The notes beneath the pieces were generated by a model. It worked only from the letters and a program-made list of their open reading frames with translations, did no database searches and was not told where the DNA came from. A program made the position numbers and the translations under genes. A stretch of DNA of 64,000 bases. Source: Planctomycetaceae bacterium (GTDB taxonomy: Bacteria > Planctomycetota > Planctomycetia > Planctomycetales > Planctomycetaceae). Positions 43,728 to 54,700 of this stretch are shown piece after piece; the stretch's first letter is position 1, and each line of letters starts with the position of its first letter. The DNA is taken from contig WFTL01000034.1 of the NCBI GenBank assembly GCA_015485495.1, positions 17,540 to 81,539 of the forward strand, in the 5' to 3' direction.

Positions 43728-45605
43728 TCACACATCGTAGCCGGCCGTATAGTCGGACGGTCGGGCAGCGTACTGATCTTCGACGAAGCTTTCAAACTGA
43801 GGCTCACCGGCCATCCGACGAAACAGGTGGCGGCGCTGCCGGCGTTCCCGTTCGGACTGTCCCCACAGAATCACGACCGCCAGAACCGCTCCGGACGAAA
43901 CAAGCAGCAGGGCCAGCCCGCTTTGTCGGTCGGAAACACCACGCTGTGCCTGCCGAACGAGGACGGAACCGGCCGGAAGATGTCCTTCGGCGGCCAGTTC
44001 GAGAATCTCATTCGTGTCCGGAGTCCACGTGACATGATCAGTCAGAATCAGGGGCGCGATTCGTGAAGCGTCCTGGCTGCGGTACACATAGCGTTTGAAC
44101 ACACAGCCGGTGACCGTCACATGATCGATGATGTCCGCTTCGGTCGGAAACTCCTCCGGAACATGCGTGGAAACGATCACGGCCGGATTGTTCTGGGAAT
44201 CGGCGGTGAACAGCCACAGTTCATGGAGACGGCGCCCGGAAAAGGACGGGTGATCGGCCGGATAACTCATCACATGCCGCACATGGCCGCGTAATGTCAC
44301 CAGACGTCCCTGCCATGCATCCGGATTCATGAACAGGTCCACGAATGTATCGAACCGGCCGGGATCCTGGACGGCATCGCGGTAGCGGCGATCCCGGAGC
44401 TGCCAGAGACGGTTGAGTCGCCATTGTTCCTGGTGAAACTGCAGAGCCGTCAGATGACCGCTGTCGAACTGCTGCTTCAGGCGGGCTTCTTCTTCCACGG
44501 CTTTGGCAGCCATGTCTCGGCGCAGAGTGTCCAGCCGCTGCTTCAGGAATGCGTCGGCAGCGCGGCGATGAGACGGGGCGCGGCGGGCCGATGGAAATCC
44601 GGACTGCAGGAAACGATCCCAGTCCTGCAGTCCCTGAAGCGTTTCGTAAAAGATCCAGGATTCTTCGTCGAGGAGCCGTCGTTCGGAAACGGTGTGCCGG
44701 CGGATCAGATGGCGGTGAGGATGCACGGAAATTTCACGGACCGCCTCGCAGTAGATGAGCGGTCGGTGGTCCCACAGTTTGACCACCCATCCTTTGACGA
44801 GAACCGGGAGCGTCATCAGCCGGCCAGGCCAGGATCGAATTCCGTCGTCGTCGGCGAATTCAACGCCGGACGTGCAGACCATCGCCAGAGACGGCGCGTC
44901 GGCGTCGTCCAGAGGGAACAGTTCACCGAACGTCAGGCTGCGAATGGCAGCTCGGTCGGAAGTCTGCAGCACGGCCGTTCGAGACCGGTCGCTGTCCGAT
45001 GATTCTCGCCGCAGCAGACCCCGGAAGACCACCGGTCGTCCCACGAAGTGTTCCGGATGGCTGCGGATGTCAGCGGTCAGCGAATACCGGTTCAGCACCG
45101 GCCCGGGGGATGTGTCCGGATCGTCCCGGTCGCGAAACGGATCCGGGGGACCGGCGACCGCGGCCATTCCGCGAATCGTCAGGGAACCCGCTTCCCAGGC
45201 GGCGCGGCGCAGTTCTGAGAACCGGTAAAACGCATCTTCCCACACAGCCGCGCTGCGTCCCGGATGCATCTGCCGAACCATCCGCCGCCGATCATCGATC
45301 TGCTCGAGAAATGATTCCAAAAACGTCCGTTCGTCGTCATCGAACAGCGGGTGGCGGTGCCTCAGCACATCGGTCTCGTTGAGGACCAGGTCGATCGGTG
45401 AGGTGCGCCAGGACGTCCAGTCGATCACCTCGGAACGAGGAAACTCATCGTCGCCCCGGACAGTCGTCGTGCCAACAGGACCAACCGAAGTGAAACCGAT
45501 CAGAATCCACACGGCTGCTGTCACGACCGGGTGCTGGTCGGCAGCGGAATGATGACGTTCTGGGAACACGCGGCGTCCGTTCTTACGAATTCTGTGAAAA
45601 GCCAC
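43728..45605 (-). CDS. Secreted or membrane-anchored protein with OB-like repeats, unknown function
   Basis: No named family is recognised. The 625-residue product has an N-terminal export-like segment ([20 protein letters not shown]) and a C-terminal transmembrane helix ([20 protein letters not shown]) with a short basic tail. Between them I see three regions with the same strand pattern, like OB folds: [35 protein letters not shown] and [19 protein letters not shown] charged helical stretch ([20 protein letters not shown]) separates the second and third. The start is uncertain: GTG 45605 keeps basic residues before the hydrophobic run, while GTG 45524 is the alternative. The frame is open to 46145, but that part looks non-coding. 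Confidence 0.65.
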   Translation of the reverse strand: MAFHRIRKNGRRVFPERHHSAADQHPVVTAAVWILIGFTSVGPVGTTTVRGDDEFPRSEVIDWTSWRTSPIDLVLNETDVLRHRHPLFDDDERTFLESFLEQIDDRRRMVRQMHPGRSAAVWEDAFYRFSELRRAAWEAGSLTIRGMAAVAGPPDPFRDRDDPDTSPGPVLNRYSLTADIRSHPEHFVGRPVVFRGLLRRESSDSDRSRTAVLQTSDRAAIRSLTFGELFPLDDADAPSLAMVCTSGVEFADDDGIRSWPGRLMTLPVLVKGWVVKLWDHRPLIYCEAVREISVHPHRHLIRRHTVSERRLLDEESWIFYETLQGLQDWDRFLQSGFPSARRAPSHRRAADAFLKQRLDTLRRDMAAKAVEEEARLKQQFDSGHLTALQFHQEQWRLNRLWQLRDRRYRDAVQDPGRFDTFVDLFMNPDAWQGRLVTLRGHVRHVMSYPADHPSFSGRRLHELWLFTADSQNNPAVIVSTHVPEEFPTEADIIDHVTVTGCVFKRYVYRSQDASRIAPLILTDHVTWTPDTNEILELAAEGHLPAGSVLVRQAQRGVSDRQSGLALLLVSSGAVLAVVILWGQSERERRQRRHLFRRMAGEPQFESFVEDQYAARPSDYTAGYDV

Positions 45606-46202
45606 GGCAGCAGGCCGGACCTTCGTTGCCGTGCGGCCAGACAGCAGTCTATGAACTTTGAATACGGGGAATCCAGCCCATCCAGGGGGGTCAGGGCATG
45701 GAGCGGATCCAGGAGGTTCCTGGGGCGCCTGATGTCGGATGCTTCGGAGAGGGGGCGAATGGAACGGGCATTCCGGTGTGGTGTCGCCTGGTGGAGGCCG
45801 CCAGGACCTGTTTCTGAGAGTGTGCGGAACCGGATTGTGGGAGCGCCGGGTGAGGTTCTCGTAGCGGATGGCTGGAAAACAGGGCGACTTCTCAGCTGCT
45901 GTCGGTTCGAAGCTGATCGGCTCGTTGACAGCCTGGCGGGCTTGTTCGATAATCCCGGGCGGCTGTTCGGTGCCCGTGGATCCTGAAGTTTTGAGGAACC
46001 GGATGAGCGGGGCTGTGTCCTGGCAACGGATGGGACGGATGCCGTGGTTCGTTCGATGACCGGACGGCTGGTTCGGTGAACGGATCGTTCCACGGTGGGG
46101 ACCGGCCTTCGGCCTGGCGGGAAGACCGGGCAGACAGAACCGCACCGCTCTGAAGTGTGAGTATTGGATTTCCCTGTTTCGTTCGAACCCGAAAGCAGTC
46201 TG
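45606..46202. other. Divergent intergenic region OB-repeat protein / trxA
   Basis: This 597-nt region is mostly without recognisable signals. The minus-strand frame remains open through much of it, but its composition (many Pro, Arg and Ser, no conserved motifs) argues against coding. A short GGCC-TTC-GGCC hairpin lies near 46102. No clear promoter was found for trxA. Confidence 0.35.
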
Positions 46203-46532
46203 ATGTCAGGAAATGTCGTGGAGTTTACCGATGCGAACTTCGAAACCGAGGTTCTGCAGGCGTCTGAACCGGTGCTGGTGGATTTCTGGGCCCCCTGGTG
46301 CGGCCCGTGCCGCATGCTGACGCCGACGATTGAAGAACTGGCAGACGAATACGCCGGCAGGGTGAAAGTGGGCAAGCTGAACACGGACGAAAACCAGCAG
46401 ACGGCGGCCGGTTACGCGGTCACGTCCATTCCCACTGTGATTCTGTTTCGCAACGGGGAGATCGTGGACAAGGTGGTCGGGGCACCTCCCCGAGCTCACT
46501 TCGACAACATGCTCAGCGCGGTAACCGGCTGA
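46203..46532 (+). CDS. trxA: Thioredoxin
   Basis: Thioredoxin is a cytoplasmic disulfide reductase that serves ribonucleotide reductase, methionine sulfoxide reductases and others. The 109-residue product has the active site in [20 protein letters not shown] (WCGPC) and the cis-Pro in [12 protein letters not shown], giving a complete thioredoxin fold. The frame is open upstream to a TTG, but the ATG at 46203 ([13 protein letters not shown]) matches the family N-terminus. No signal peptide is present. Thioredoxin reductase is not in the window. Confidence 0.95.
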   Translation: MSGNVVEFTDANFETEVLQASEPVLVDFWAPWCGPCRMLTPTIEELADEYAGRVKVGKLNTDENQQTAAGYAVTSIPTVILFRNGEIVDKVVGAPPRAHFDNMLSAVTG

Positions 46533-46726
46533 TTCTGCCGACGGGTGCAGATCCGAAGCTGCAGATTGTTCCGGAATCCGGCACGGGCTCGTGTGGGTTG
46601 CCGTGTCGGCCGGAATTGGTCTGCGTACGGGCATGTTGTTTCGGCTAACATGGGCCGTATCGACGGCAGGTCGTCTGCGGCCTGTATCCGCCACGTTCGT
46701 ACCGGTCTGGGAAGGGAGTCCCCGGC

Positions 46727-48454
46727 GTGCCACAGGAATCGCCGCATCGCGACGAATTCGACCCGGCTGCTGCGCCCGATGAATTCCCGCCGTCGGCCGG
46801 AGAGGCTGCCGACGGAACACCACCTGCGGCGGATCCTCTGGAAGTTCTCATGCAGGCCAGCGCCGCCGCGGAATCTCTGCAGCAGCGATTTGCTGAACTT
46901 CAGGCGCGTCAGTCGGAACTGGCGGCGGAACGCACTCAACTGGCGGCGGAACGGGCGGAATTCGAAGCCCGGGCCCAGCGTTTCGCGGAACAGGTGGCCC
47001 GGGACCGTATGGAACAGCGCCAGATGCGAACGGAACTCGAAGAAGAGTCCCGCCGCGTCCGGCAGCTCACACGCAGCCTCGAAGAAGAACACGCCCGCCT
47101 GCAGAAGGCTCAGGCCGATCTGGAAAAAGAACGGAATCGGCTTCAGGAAGCCATGGCCCGGGAACTGGCTGATGAACGTGAAAGCGTGGCCCGACAGCGA
47201 TCGGCTCTGAAAAAAGCCGAATCCGAACTGCAGCAGCGGCGTCAGGAACTGCAGGAGGAGTTCGACAGACGACGGACCGAACTGGAGCAGCGACTGCAGC
47301 AGGAGCGCGAGACGCTGCGGGAGAAGATTCATCAGGAATTCGCCGCCGAGTTCGATCAGCTTGCCCGCGAACGCCAGGAGTGGCAGGAACAGCGTGACCG
47401 CGAACAGGAACAGCTTGCGGAGGAAGCCGAAAATCTGCAGCAGCAAAGAGAGCTGCTGGGAGAACAGATCGAAGCAGAACAGACGCGACTGCGGGACGAA
47501 GCAGAAAAGCGTCGGCAGGCCCTGCTGGCCGAACAGACCAACCTGCAGCGCCGCTACCGTTTTCAGTTTGAACATCTGTCGCGGGCCCGTTCGGACTTCG
47601 AAACGGAAGTGAGGCAGCTTCGCAGAGATCAGCAGGTTCTTCGCAGGGAGCGTCTGCAGTTTCAGGAACAGCATCGACTCCAGCTTCAGAAACTCCGGCG
47701 GGTCGGTGAACTGCTGGCGGAGCGTGAGGAATCTCTGAAACGTGAACGCCGTCTGCATGAACGCAATCGAATTGCCATGACGATGGAACTGGACCGCCGT
47801 CGCCGGCAGCTGCAGGAGCGGGAAGACGCTGTCCATCGCGATCTCGAACAGCGGGCACGCCAGGTGTCCATGCAGGAAGAAGCCCTGCTGCGGTCGAGGC
47901 GGCAGCTGGCAGAAAAAATGCAGCACCTGCATCGCCTTCGGGCGGAACTCGATGTGCAGCAGCGCGACCTGCTGGAACTGCGACTGCTGCTGGAAGACGT
48001 TCAGGCCGGACTGCAGAGCCGGTTTTCTGCGAAGGAACTGGAACGCCGCAAAAAGCAGGCTCGCGATGCTCTGCGGTCCTTTTTCGATCAGATGCAGGAC
48101 CGCATCCGGCAGGAACGGGAACAACTGGAAGAACAGGCGGCCGCTCTGGAACGCAGCCGCGCTGCGTTTCGTGCAGATCGGGAAGAACTTCAGGCGTGGG
48201 TTCTGGAACATCAGGATGACCTGCCGGGAGAGTCTCCTGAGAGCCACACGCCGCTGCACGCCGAAGTGGAAACGCTGCGGAATGAGCTGGAACGGACGCG
48301 GTCAGAACAGGCCCGCTGCCAGGCCGAACTGGAAGCACGCGTTCGTGAACTGCTCAGCCGGCTGGCGGCCGCTGAACAGGAGCGGTTTTTCGATCCGCCG
48401 GACACCCGCCCCCCGGATCAGTCGGGGCCGGATCCCCGGCGGACAGCAGCCTGA
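46727..48454 (+). CDS. Long coiled-coil protein of unknown function
   Basis: This 575-residue protein is almost entirely Glu/Gln/Arg/Leu-rich heptads from about residue 45 to 555, for example SLQQRFAELQARQSELAAER and RRQELQEEFDRRRTELEQRL. The N-terminal ~40 residues are acidic, Pro/Ala-rich and unstructured; the C-terminal ~20 are Pro/Asp-rich. There is no signal peptide, TM helix or ATPase motif, so it is neither an SMC nor a myosin-like enzyme. Long cytoplasmic rods of this type can be structural or scaffolding, which is only an inference. The GTG at 46727 follows GGGAG by ~9 nt. It lies between trxA and the macroglobulin gene. Confidence 0.82.
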   Translation: MPQESPHRDEFDPAAAPDEFPPSAGEAADGTPPAADPLEVLMQASAAAESLQQRFAELQARQSELAAERTQLAAERAEFEARAQRFAEQVARDRMEQRQMRTELEEESRRVRQLTRSLEEEHARLQKAQADLEKERNRLQEAMARELADERESVARQRSALKKAESELQQRRQELQEEFDRRRTELEQRLQQERETLREKIHQEFAAEFDQLARERQEWQEQRDREQEQLAEEAENLQQQRELLGEQIEAEQTRLRDEAEKRRQALLAEQTNLQRRYRFQFEHLSRARSDFETEVRQLRRDQQVLRRERLQFQEQHRLQLQKLRRVGELLAEREESLKRERRLHERNRIAMTMELDRRRRQLQEREDAVHRDLEQRARQVSMQEEALLRSRRQLAEKMQHLHRLRAELDVQQRDLLELRLLLEDVQAGLQSRFSAKELERRKKQARDALRSFFDQMQDRIRQEREQLEEQAAALERSRAAFRADREELQAWVLEHQDDLPGESPESHTPLHAEVETLRNELERTRSEQARCQAELEARVRELLSRLAAAEQERFFDPPDTRPPDQSGPDPRRTAA

Positions 48455-48702
48455 ATGGATGGCCGAAGCTCCCTGTGCCGACTGCGCGGCGGATGCCGCA
48501 GACTGCGGTGGTGCGCCGGGGGGAAAGAATGCGTTCCCGCGGTGCCGTCGGACGCTGCTGTTGCGGTGAACAGGTCGTCCGACGGAAAAACGGACGGTTT
48601 TTGACGTCAGCCGAGAAATTTTCTGAACCGGTGCCCGCTGTCTGCACTTCACAGGGCAGACAAACACGGACTGCTGTTTTGTGAATCGGTCGGAGTGTTC
48701 CT

Positions 48703-51700
48703 ATGCGTCGTTGCGTCTGTACGGTGGGCCTGCTGTTTCTTTTGTGTGCCGGACTGCTGGTCCGTCAGATTTATTCCCGGGACGCACTGCAGCGTCCGGA
48801 ATCGACCAGACAGCGGGCGCGGCAGCTGCTGAACGACGGCCATTTCGCCGAAGCGCTGCCTCTGCTGCGATCACTGGCAGAAAATCCACAGACCCCAGGA
48901 CGGGCAGCACGGGAGGATCTTCAGCAGGCGGTCGACTGTCTGCAGCGGCTGAATCGTCGAAACGAAGTTGATGAACTGATCGAGGCGGTGGTGCAGGTCC
49001 ACACGGACAACTGGCCCGTGCTTCACCGGGCCGCACAGATTTATCGGTCCCTGCCGCATTTCGGACACCTGATCGGCGGACAGTTCGAACGAGGACAGCA
49101 TCGAGGCGGGGGAGTTTACGCTTCGTGCGAACAGCGTGACCGCGTGCGGGCTCTGCAGCTTCTGCTGCAGGCGCTGCAGGTGATGGACCGCGATGATGCG
49201 GTCACCGGCGATGAACGGGCCGCTGTGTATTCCGATCTGGCATCAGCCATCGGCCCGCACGGATCCGGCGCCGCGTGGCGTCTGCAGGTTCTGACGGATC
49301 TGACAAAACTGCCCGATGTCCAAAAGCAGGTGCGTTTTCGCGGATGGTTCGGCGGCGGCAGCGGCGGAGCCCCCGTGGATGAGCAGGGAAATCCGGTTTT
49401 CTATTCGATTCCGGAATCATGGGAGACGGCGGCTTCAGACGGGGAACGCTGGCGGTGGGCCCTGGAACAGATCGTGAAGCATCAGCCGACGGCCCGATCG
49501 GATGTCGATCTGAGATGGGCGCGTTTTCTGCAGTCGCAGTTCGGTGTGCAGCCCGGTTTTCAGCGGGGTCTGGCGCCGGCCGGAGACGGCGACCTTTCGG
49601 CGGCTGTGATTCTGCATCAGCTCAGTGACAGCGAGACCTGGGCGCGGCTGGCCGACGGCACCCGAAAAATCACTCTGCCGCCGGAATTCAATCACATCGA
49701 GGTTCTCAAACAGGTTCTGGCCCGCCAGGACGGTCACCACAGGGAAGCTCTGCAATTGATGCTGCAGATTCGCAGGAATCGGCAGCAGTATCCCCGGGCG
49801 GTGGCGCTGCTGAAAGAACTGCTGGAGCTGGCACCGAATCCGGAGACCCGGAAGGGGCTGGAGAATGAGATCCATCAGATCACCGGAAACTGGGTTCAGT
49901 TCGAAACGGTCCCGACGCAGGCGGCCGGAAAACCGGCTGTGGTGGACATTCGGTTCCGCAACGGCTCGGAAATCACGTTCACCGCCCGGCCCGTCGACAT
50001 CGAACGGCTTCTGAAGGACACACGGACCTATCTGGAAAGTCGACCGCGGCGGCCGGACAGCCACCGCATCCGGCTCAGTCAGATCGGTCATCGCCTCATC
50101 CGCGGCAGGCCGGAACAATACCTGGGCGACCCGGCAGCTCAGTGGACCGTGACTGTGCAGCCTCCGGCCGGACATTTCGACGGGCATCGGTCTGTCACGA
50201 CACCAGTGCAGCAGGGAGGGGCGTGGTGGATCACAGCCACTATGCGCGACGGCAACACTTCGGAACTGCTGCTGTGGATCGCTGATGCGTCCCTGACCCG
50301 AAAACACGTCGAGAACGGCACTCTGTATTTCGCCGCGGATGCGGCCACGGGAAAACCGCTGGCCGGCGCGGATCTGGAGGTGTTCGGGTTTTCTCTGAGG
50401 CGTCTGGGGCGGAGCCGGGAGTACCGCATCACGACACGCCGCTTCGCGGACCGGACCGATGACCATGGTCTGTGTGTCATCGATCGGCCGGCGGACAGAG
50501 GGATGCAGTGGGTGGTCATTGTTCGTACGCAGGACGGCCGCCTGGCGTTCGATGGTTTTCAGCATTTCTGGACGCCCACGACGATCGATTCTTCATACGG
50601 CCAGGGCGTGCGGGTGTTTACCGTGACTGACCGTCCGGTGTACCGCCCCGAGCACACGATGAAGTTCCGCCTGTGGGTCCGTCAGCCGAGATATCATGAG
50701 GACACACCGGTTTATGCGAATCGGAATTTCGTTCTGCAGATTCGGAATCCTCGCGGCGACGTGGTCGAAGAACGGCGGGTCCGGACGGACCGATGGGGAG
50801 GCATCGACGGCGAATGGGTCATTCCGTCGGATGCCGTGCTGGGCGATTATTATCTGGCCGTCTGCCAGGACATCGATGCAGAACACAAACCCCAGCTTGG
50901 ATCCGGCCGGTTCGCCGTTGAAGAATACCGCAAACCGGAATTCGAAGTGACCGTCGAAGCGCCGGACGAATCGGTCAGGCTGGGAGAACGGATTCCGGCC
51001 GTCGTTCAGGCCCGCTACTACTTCGGTTCTCCTGTGACGCAGGCCGAGGTTCACTATCGGGTGGAACGTGTCAAAAAGGACAGCCGCTGGTTTCCGGAAA
51101 CACCATGGGACTGGCTGTATGGACCCGGTTACTGGTGGTTCGTTCCCGATGCCGAATGGTATCCCGGCTGGCGTCGCTGGGGATGTCATGGTCCGATTCC
51201 GCCGTGGATCGGGTGGACTCCCGATCCGCCCGAACTGGTTGCCGAAGGCACCGGGGCACTCGATGCACAGGGACGTCTGAAGATCACGATCGATACCTCG
51301 GCGGCTCTGAAGCTGCATCCGGACAGCGATCACGAATACCGCATCACAGCTCAGGTCCGCGATGCGTCCCGGCGAACGATTTCCGCGACCGGCAGCCTGC
51401 TGGTGTCGCGGGATCCGTTTCGCGTGTTCGTGTGGACGGACCGCGGTCACTATCGCAGCGGCGATACCGTGAACGTTTCTGTTCAGGCTCGGACTCCGGA
51501 TGGCCGTCCGGTCAGCGGCAGCGGAACGGCCGCCCTGTTTCGAGTGGAATGGGACGGCGACCAGGCCCGGGAAACGCAGGTGGAGCAGTTTGAGTTCCGG
51601 ACCGATGCGTCCGGGCGGGGATCCATTCGGATGGTGATTCCCCGGTCCGGGCAGTACCGGCTGTCGTGTCGCGTGGCGGACGACAGAGGAAACGTGCGGG

Positions 51701-54700
51701 AAGGCGGTCAGCTTCTTTATGTCCGCGGTCCTGATGACGACAGTGAAAACTTCCGATTCAGCGATCTGGAAATCATCGCCGACCGCCGGACCTACGAACC
51801 GGGACAGACGGCCGTTCTGCAGATCAACACCGGCCAGGCAGACAGCACGGTGCTGCTGTTCGTGCGGGCTGCCGGCGGTGTCTGCCCATCGCCGGAAGTG
51901 ATCCGTATTCCGGGAAAATCCGTGACCTGGAAGATTCCGATTCGTGCGGAGGACATGCCGAACATCTTCGTGGAAGCACTGACGATTTCCGACGGACGGG
52001 TGCACACTGTGCTGAAGGAACTGTTCGTGCCGCCGAAACAGCGGGTGGCGAACGTTCAGGTGCTCACAGACCGGAAGGAATATCGTCCCGGAGACACTGC
52101 CCGCGTTCGGCTGAAGCTGACGGATGAGAACGGTCGGCCATTCCGGGGAAACGCGATTCTCACGGCATTCGATGCCAGCCTGCAGGCCGTCGTGGCCGAT
52201 GCCATTCCCGACATCCGGAAGTTCTTCTGGAGCGGTCGCCGGCATCACTCGATTCGAACGCAGTCGACGCTGGATCGCGTGTCCGGGCCGCTTGTTCGTC
52301 CCGGACAGAAATCCATGATGCCTCTGGCATCCGGCGAGCCTGTGGTTCCGCGTCGTCATCACTTCTCCCGAGGGCCGATGGATGAGTCCACGCTGATGAT
52401 GAAAACGGAAGCAGAAGGCCGAATGGCCGTGCCGATGGCCGCGGATATGCGGAGCGGTTCAGGTGCGGCAGAAGAAGACGACGGATCCGGGATGGCGTCG
52501 ACGCGCGTGCGGAGCGAGTTCGCCGATACGGCGCTGTGGGTCGCTTCGGTGGATGCCGACCAGCACGGCATTGTGGAAACGCAGTTCACGATGCCGGACA
52601 ACCTGACGACCTGGCGGATTCGTTCCTGGGCGCTGGGGCATGGAACCCGGGTGGGTTCGGCGGATGCCGATGTCGTGTGTCGAAAGAATCTGATCATTCG
52701 GCCGCAGATTCCCCGGTTCCTGACTCAGAAGGATCAGGCCACTTTGTCGGCCGTGATTCACAACGACCTGGACACTGCCAAAGATGTTCAGGTTCTTCTG
52801 GAAGCGGAAGGGGGACAGGTGCGATTTCTGACAGCGGATCGCCGCACAGTCCGTGTGGAAGCCGGCGGTCAGGCCCGTGTGGACTGGCCCGTGGAAATCG
52901 TGGCATCGGGTGTGGCCACCATCCGGATGAAGGCCCTGACCGACGAAGAATCCGATGCCGCCCAGGTGCGCGTGCCGTGTCACATCCATGGAATGCTGAA
53001 GACGGTGTCCGTATCGGGAATCGTTCGTCGGGATCAGGATACGGGCACGGTGCAGCTTCATGTTCCGGCGGAACGCATTCCGGCTCAGTCGCGTCTTGAA
53101 ATCCGTTTCAGTCCGTCGCTGGCGGCAGCCATGCTGGATGCCCTGCCGTATCTCGTCGAATACCCGTGGGGATGTACGGAACAGACGCTCAACCGGTTTC
53201 TGCCGGCCGTTCTGGTTCAGCGCACGCTGCAGCGGATGGGGCTGGATCTGGAGGAAATCGGACGCCACCGCACCAATCTGAATTCTCAGCAGCTCGGAGA
53301 CCCCGCCCAGCGGCGATCGTCTTCCTGGGGACGTCCTGGAATCAGCCCGGTGTTCGATGACGCCGAACTGCAGCGGATTGTCCGGGACGGGATCGAGGCC
53401 CTGACCGAAATGCAGCTCGACGACGGAGGCTGGGGGTGGTTTTCCGGATACGGGGAACAGGCGTCGCCCCACCTGACGGCTCTGGTTGTACATGGACTGA
53501 CCCTGGCAGAACGGAACGGTGTTCCCGTTCTGCCGGATGTTCTGGCCCGGGGAACCGACTGGCTTTCGGGCTGGCAGCAGCGGGAACTGAAAAAGCTGCG
53601 GGAAGGAGACCGGCGGCGGCGCCGGCCGGACAGCGACCGGCCGGCGGCCTGGAAAATGCGGGCCGACAACATGGATGCCCTGGTCGCCTGGGTGCTGACG
53701 GAACGGGATGCCGGAGATCCGGCGATGATCGACTACCTGTACCGGGACCGGCTGGGGCTGAGTGTCTATGCCATGAGTCTGACGGGGCTGGTACTGCATG
53801 CTCAGGGCGCTGCCGAAAAACGGGACGTGGTCCTGCGGAACATCGAACAGTTTCTGGAACAGAACGATGACAATCAGACCGCGTGGCTGCGCCTTTCAGA
53901 AAACGATCGATGGTACTGGTACGGCAGCGACAATGAAGCACAGGCGATGTATCTGAGGCTGCTGCTGAAAGTGCGTCCTGCCGATCCGCTCGCCGGGCGG
54001 ATCGTGAAGTATCTTCTGAACAATCGACGTGCGGGAGGACACTGGAACAGCACCCGGGACACGGCGACGGTCGTGGAAACGCTGTCCGAATACATCCGGG
54101 TGTCCGGTGAAGACCGGCCGGATCTGAACATCGAAATCCTGATCGACGGTCAGACAGAACGGCGCGAACGGATCACGGCGGAGAATTTGTTCACGTTCCG
54201 GAATTCCATCGTGCTGGAAGGTGATGCCGTGCGGGAAGGAATGCGGCGGATCGAAATTCGGCGCAGCGGCACGGGGCCTCTGTACTACAACGTGTGGCTG
54301 TCGTATTTCACGCTGGAAGATCCGATCACGGCGACCGGGCTGGAGGTTGCCGTGCAGCGGAGGTTCTATCGGCTGGAACGAAACGACCGGACGGTGGATG
54401 TGCGAGGCGGACGCGGACAGGCCGTGAAGCAGCAGACGGTTTCGTGGAAACGGATACCGCTGAACGATCGGGCGCCCGTCGCCAGCGGAGATCTGATCGA
54501 AGTGGAACTGCTGATCGAAAGTCTGAACGATTATGAATATCTGATGATCGAAGATCGTAGGCCGAGCGGGTTTGAGCCGGTCGATCAGCGCAGCGGCTAT
54601 GTCTTCGAGGGGCTGCGGGCCTGGCGGGAACTGCGTGACGACCGGGTGACCTGGTTTCTGACGGAACTGGCACGGGGGCGCCACAGCATCAGTTATCGCG

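Noticed and set aside
45606..46145. Upstream extension of the OB-repeat protein (180 further codons)
   Set aside because: Composition is Pro/Arg/Ser-rich without conserved features and it precedes the export signal, so it is unlikely to be translated.
46496..48259. 587-codon minus-strand frame opposite the coiled-coil gene
   Set aside because: It is the Phe/Leu/Gln-rich antisense mirror of heptad repeats; the plus-strand frame has a good start and biased coiled-coil composition.
48703..48790. Lipobox at the N-terminus of the macroglobulin (LLFLLC)
   Set aside because: The residue before Cys is Leu, not Gly, Ala or Ser, so lipidation is not supported.
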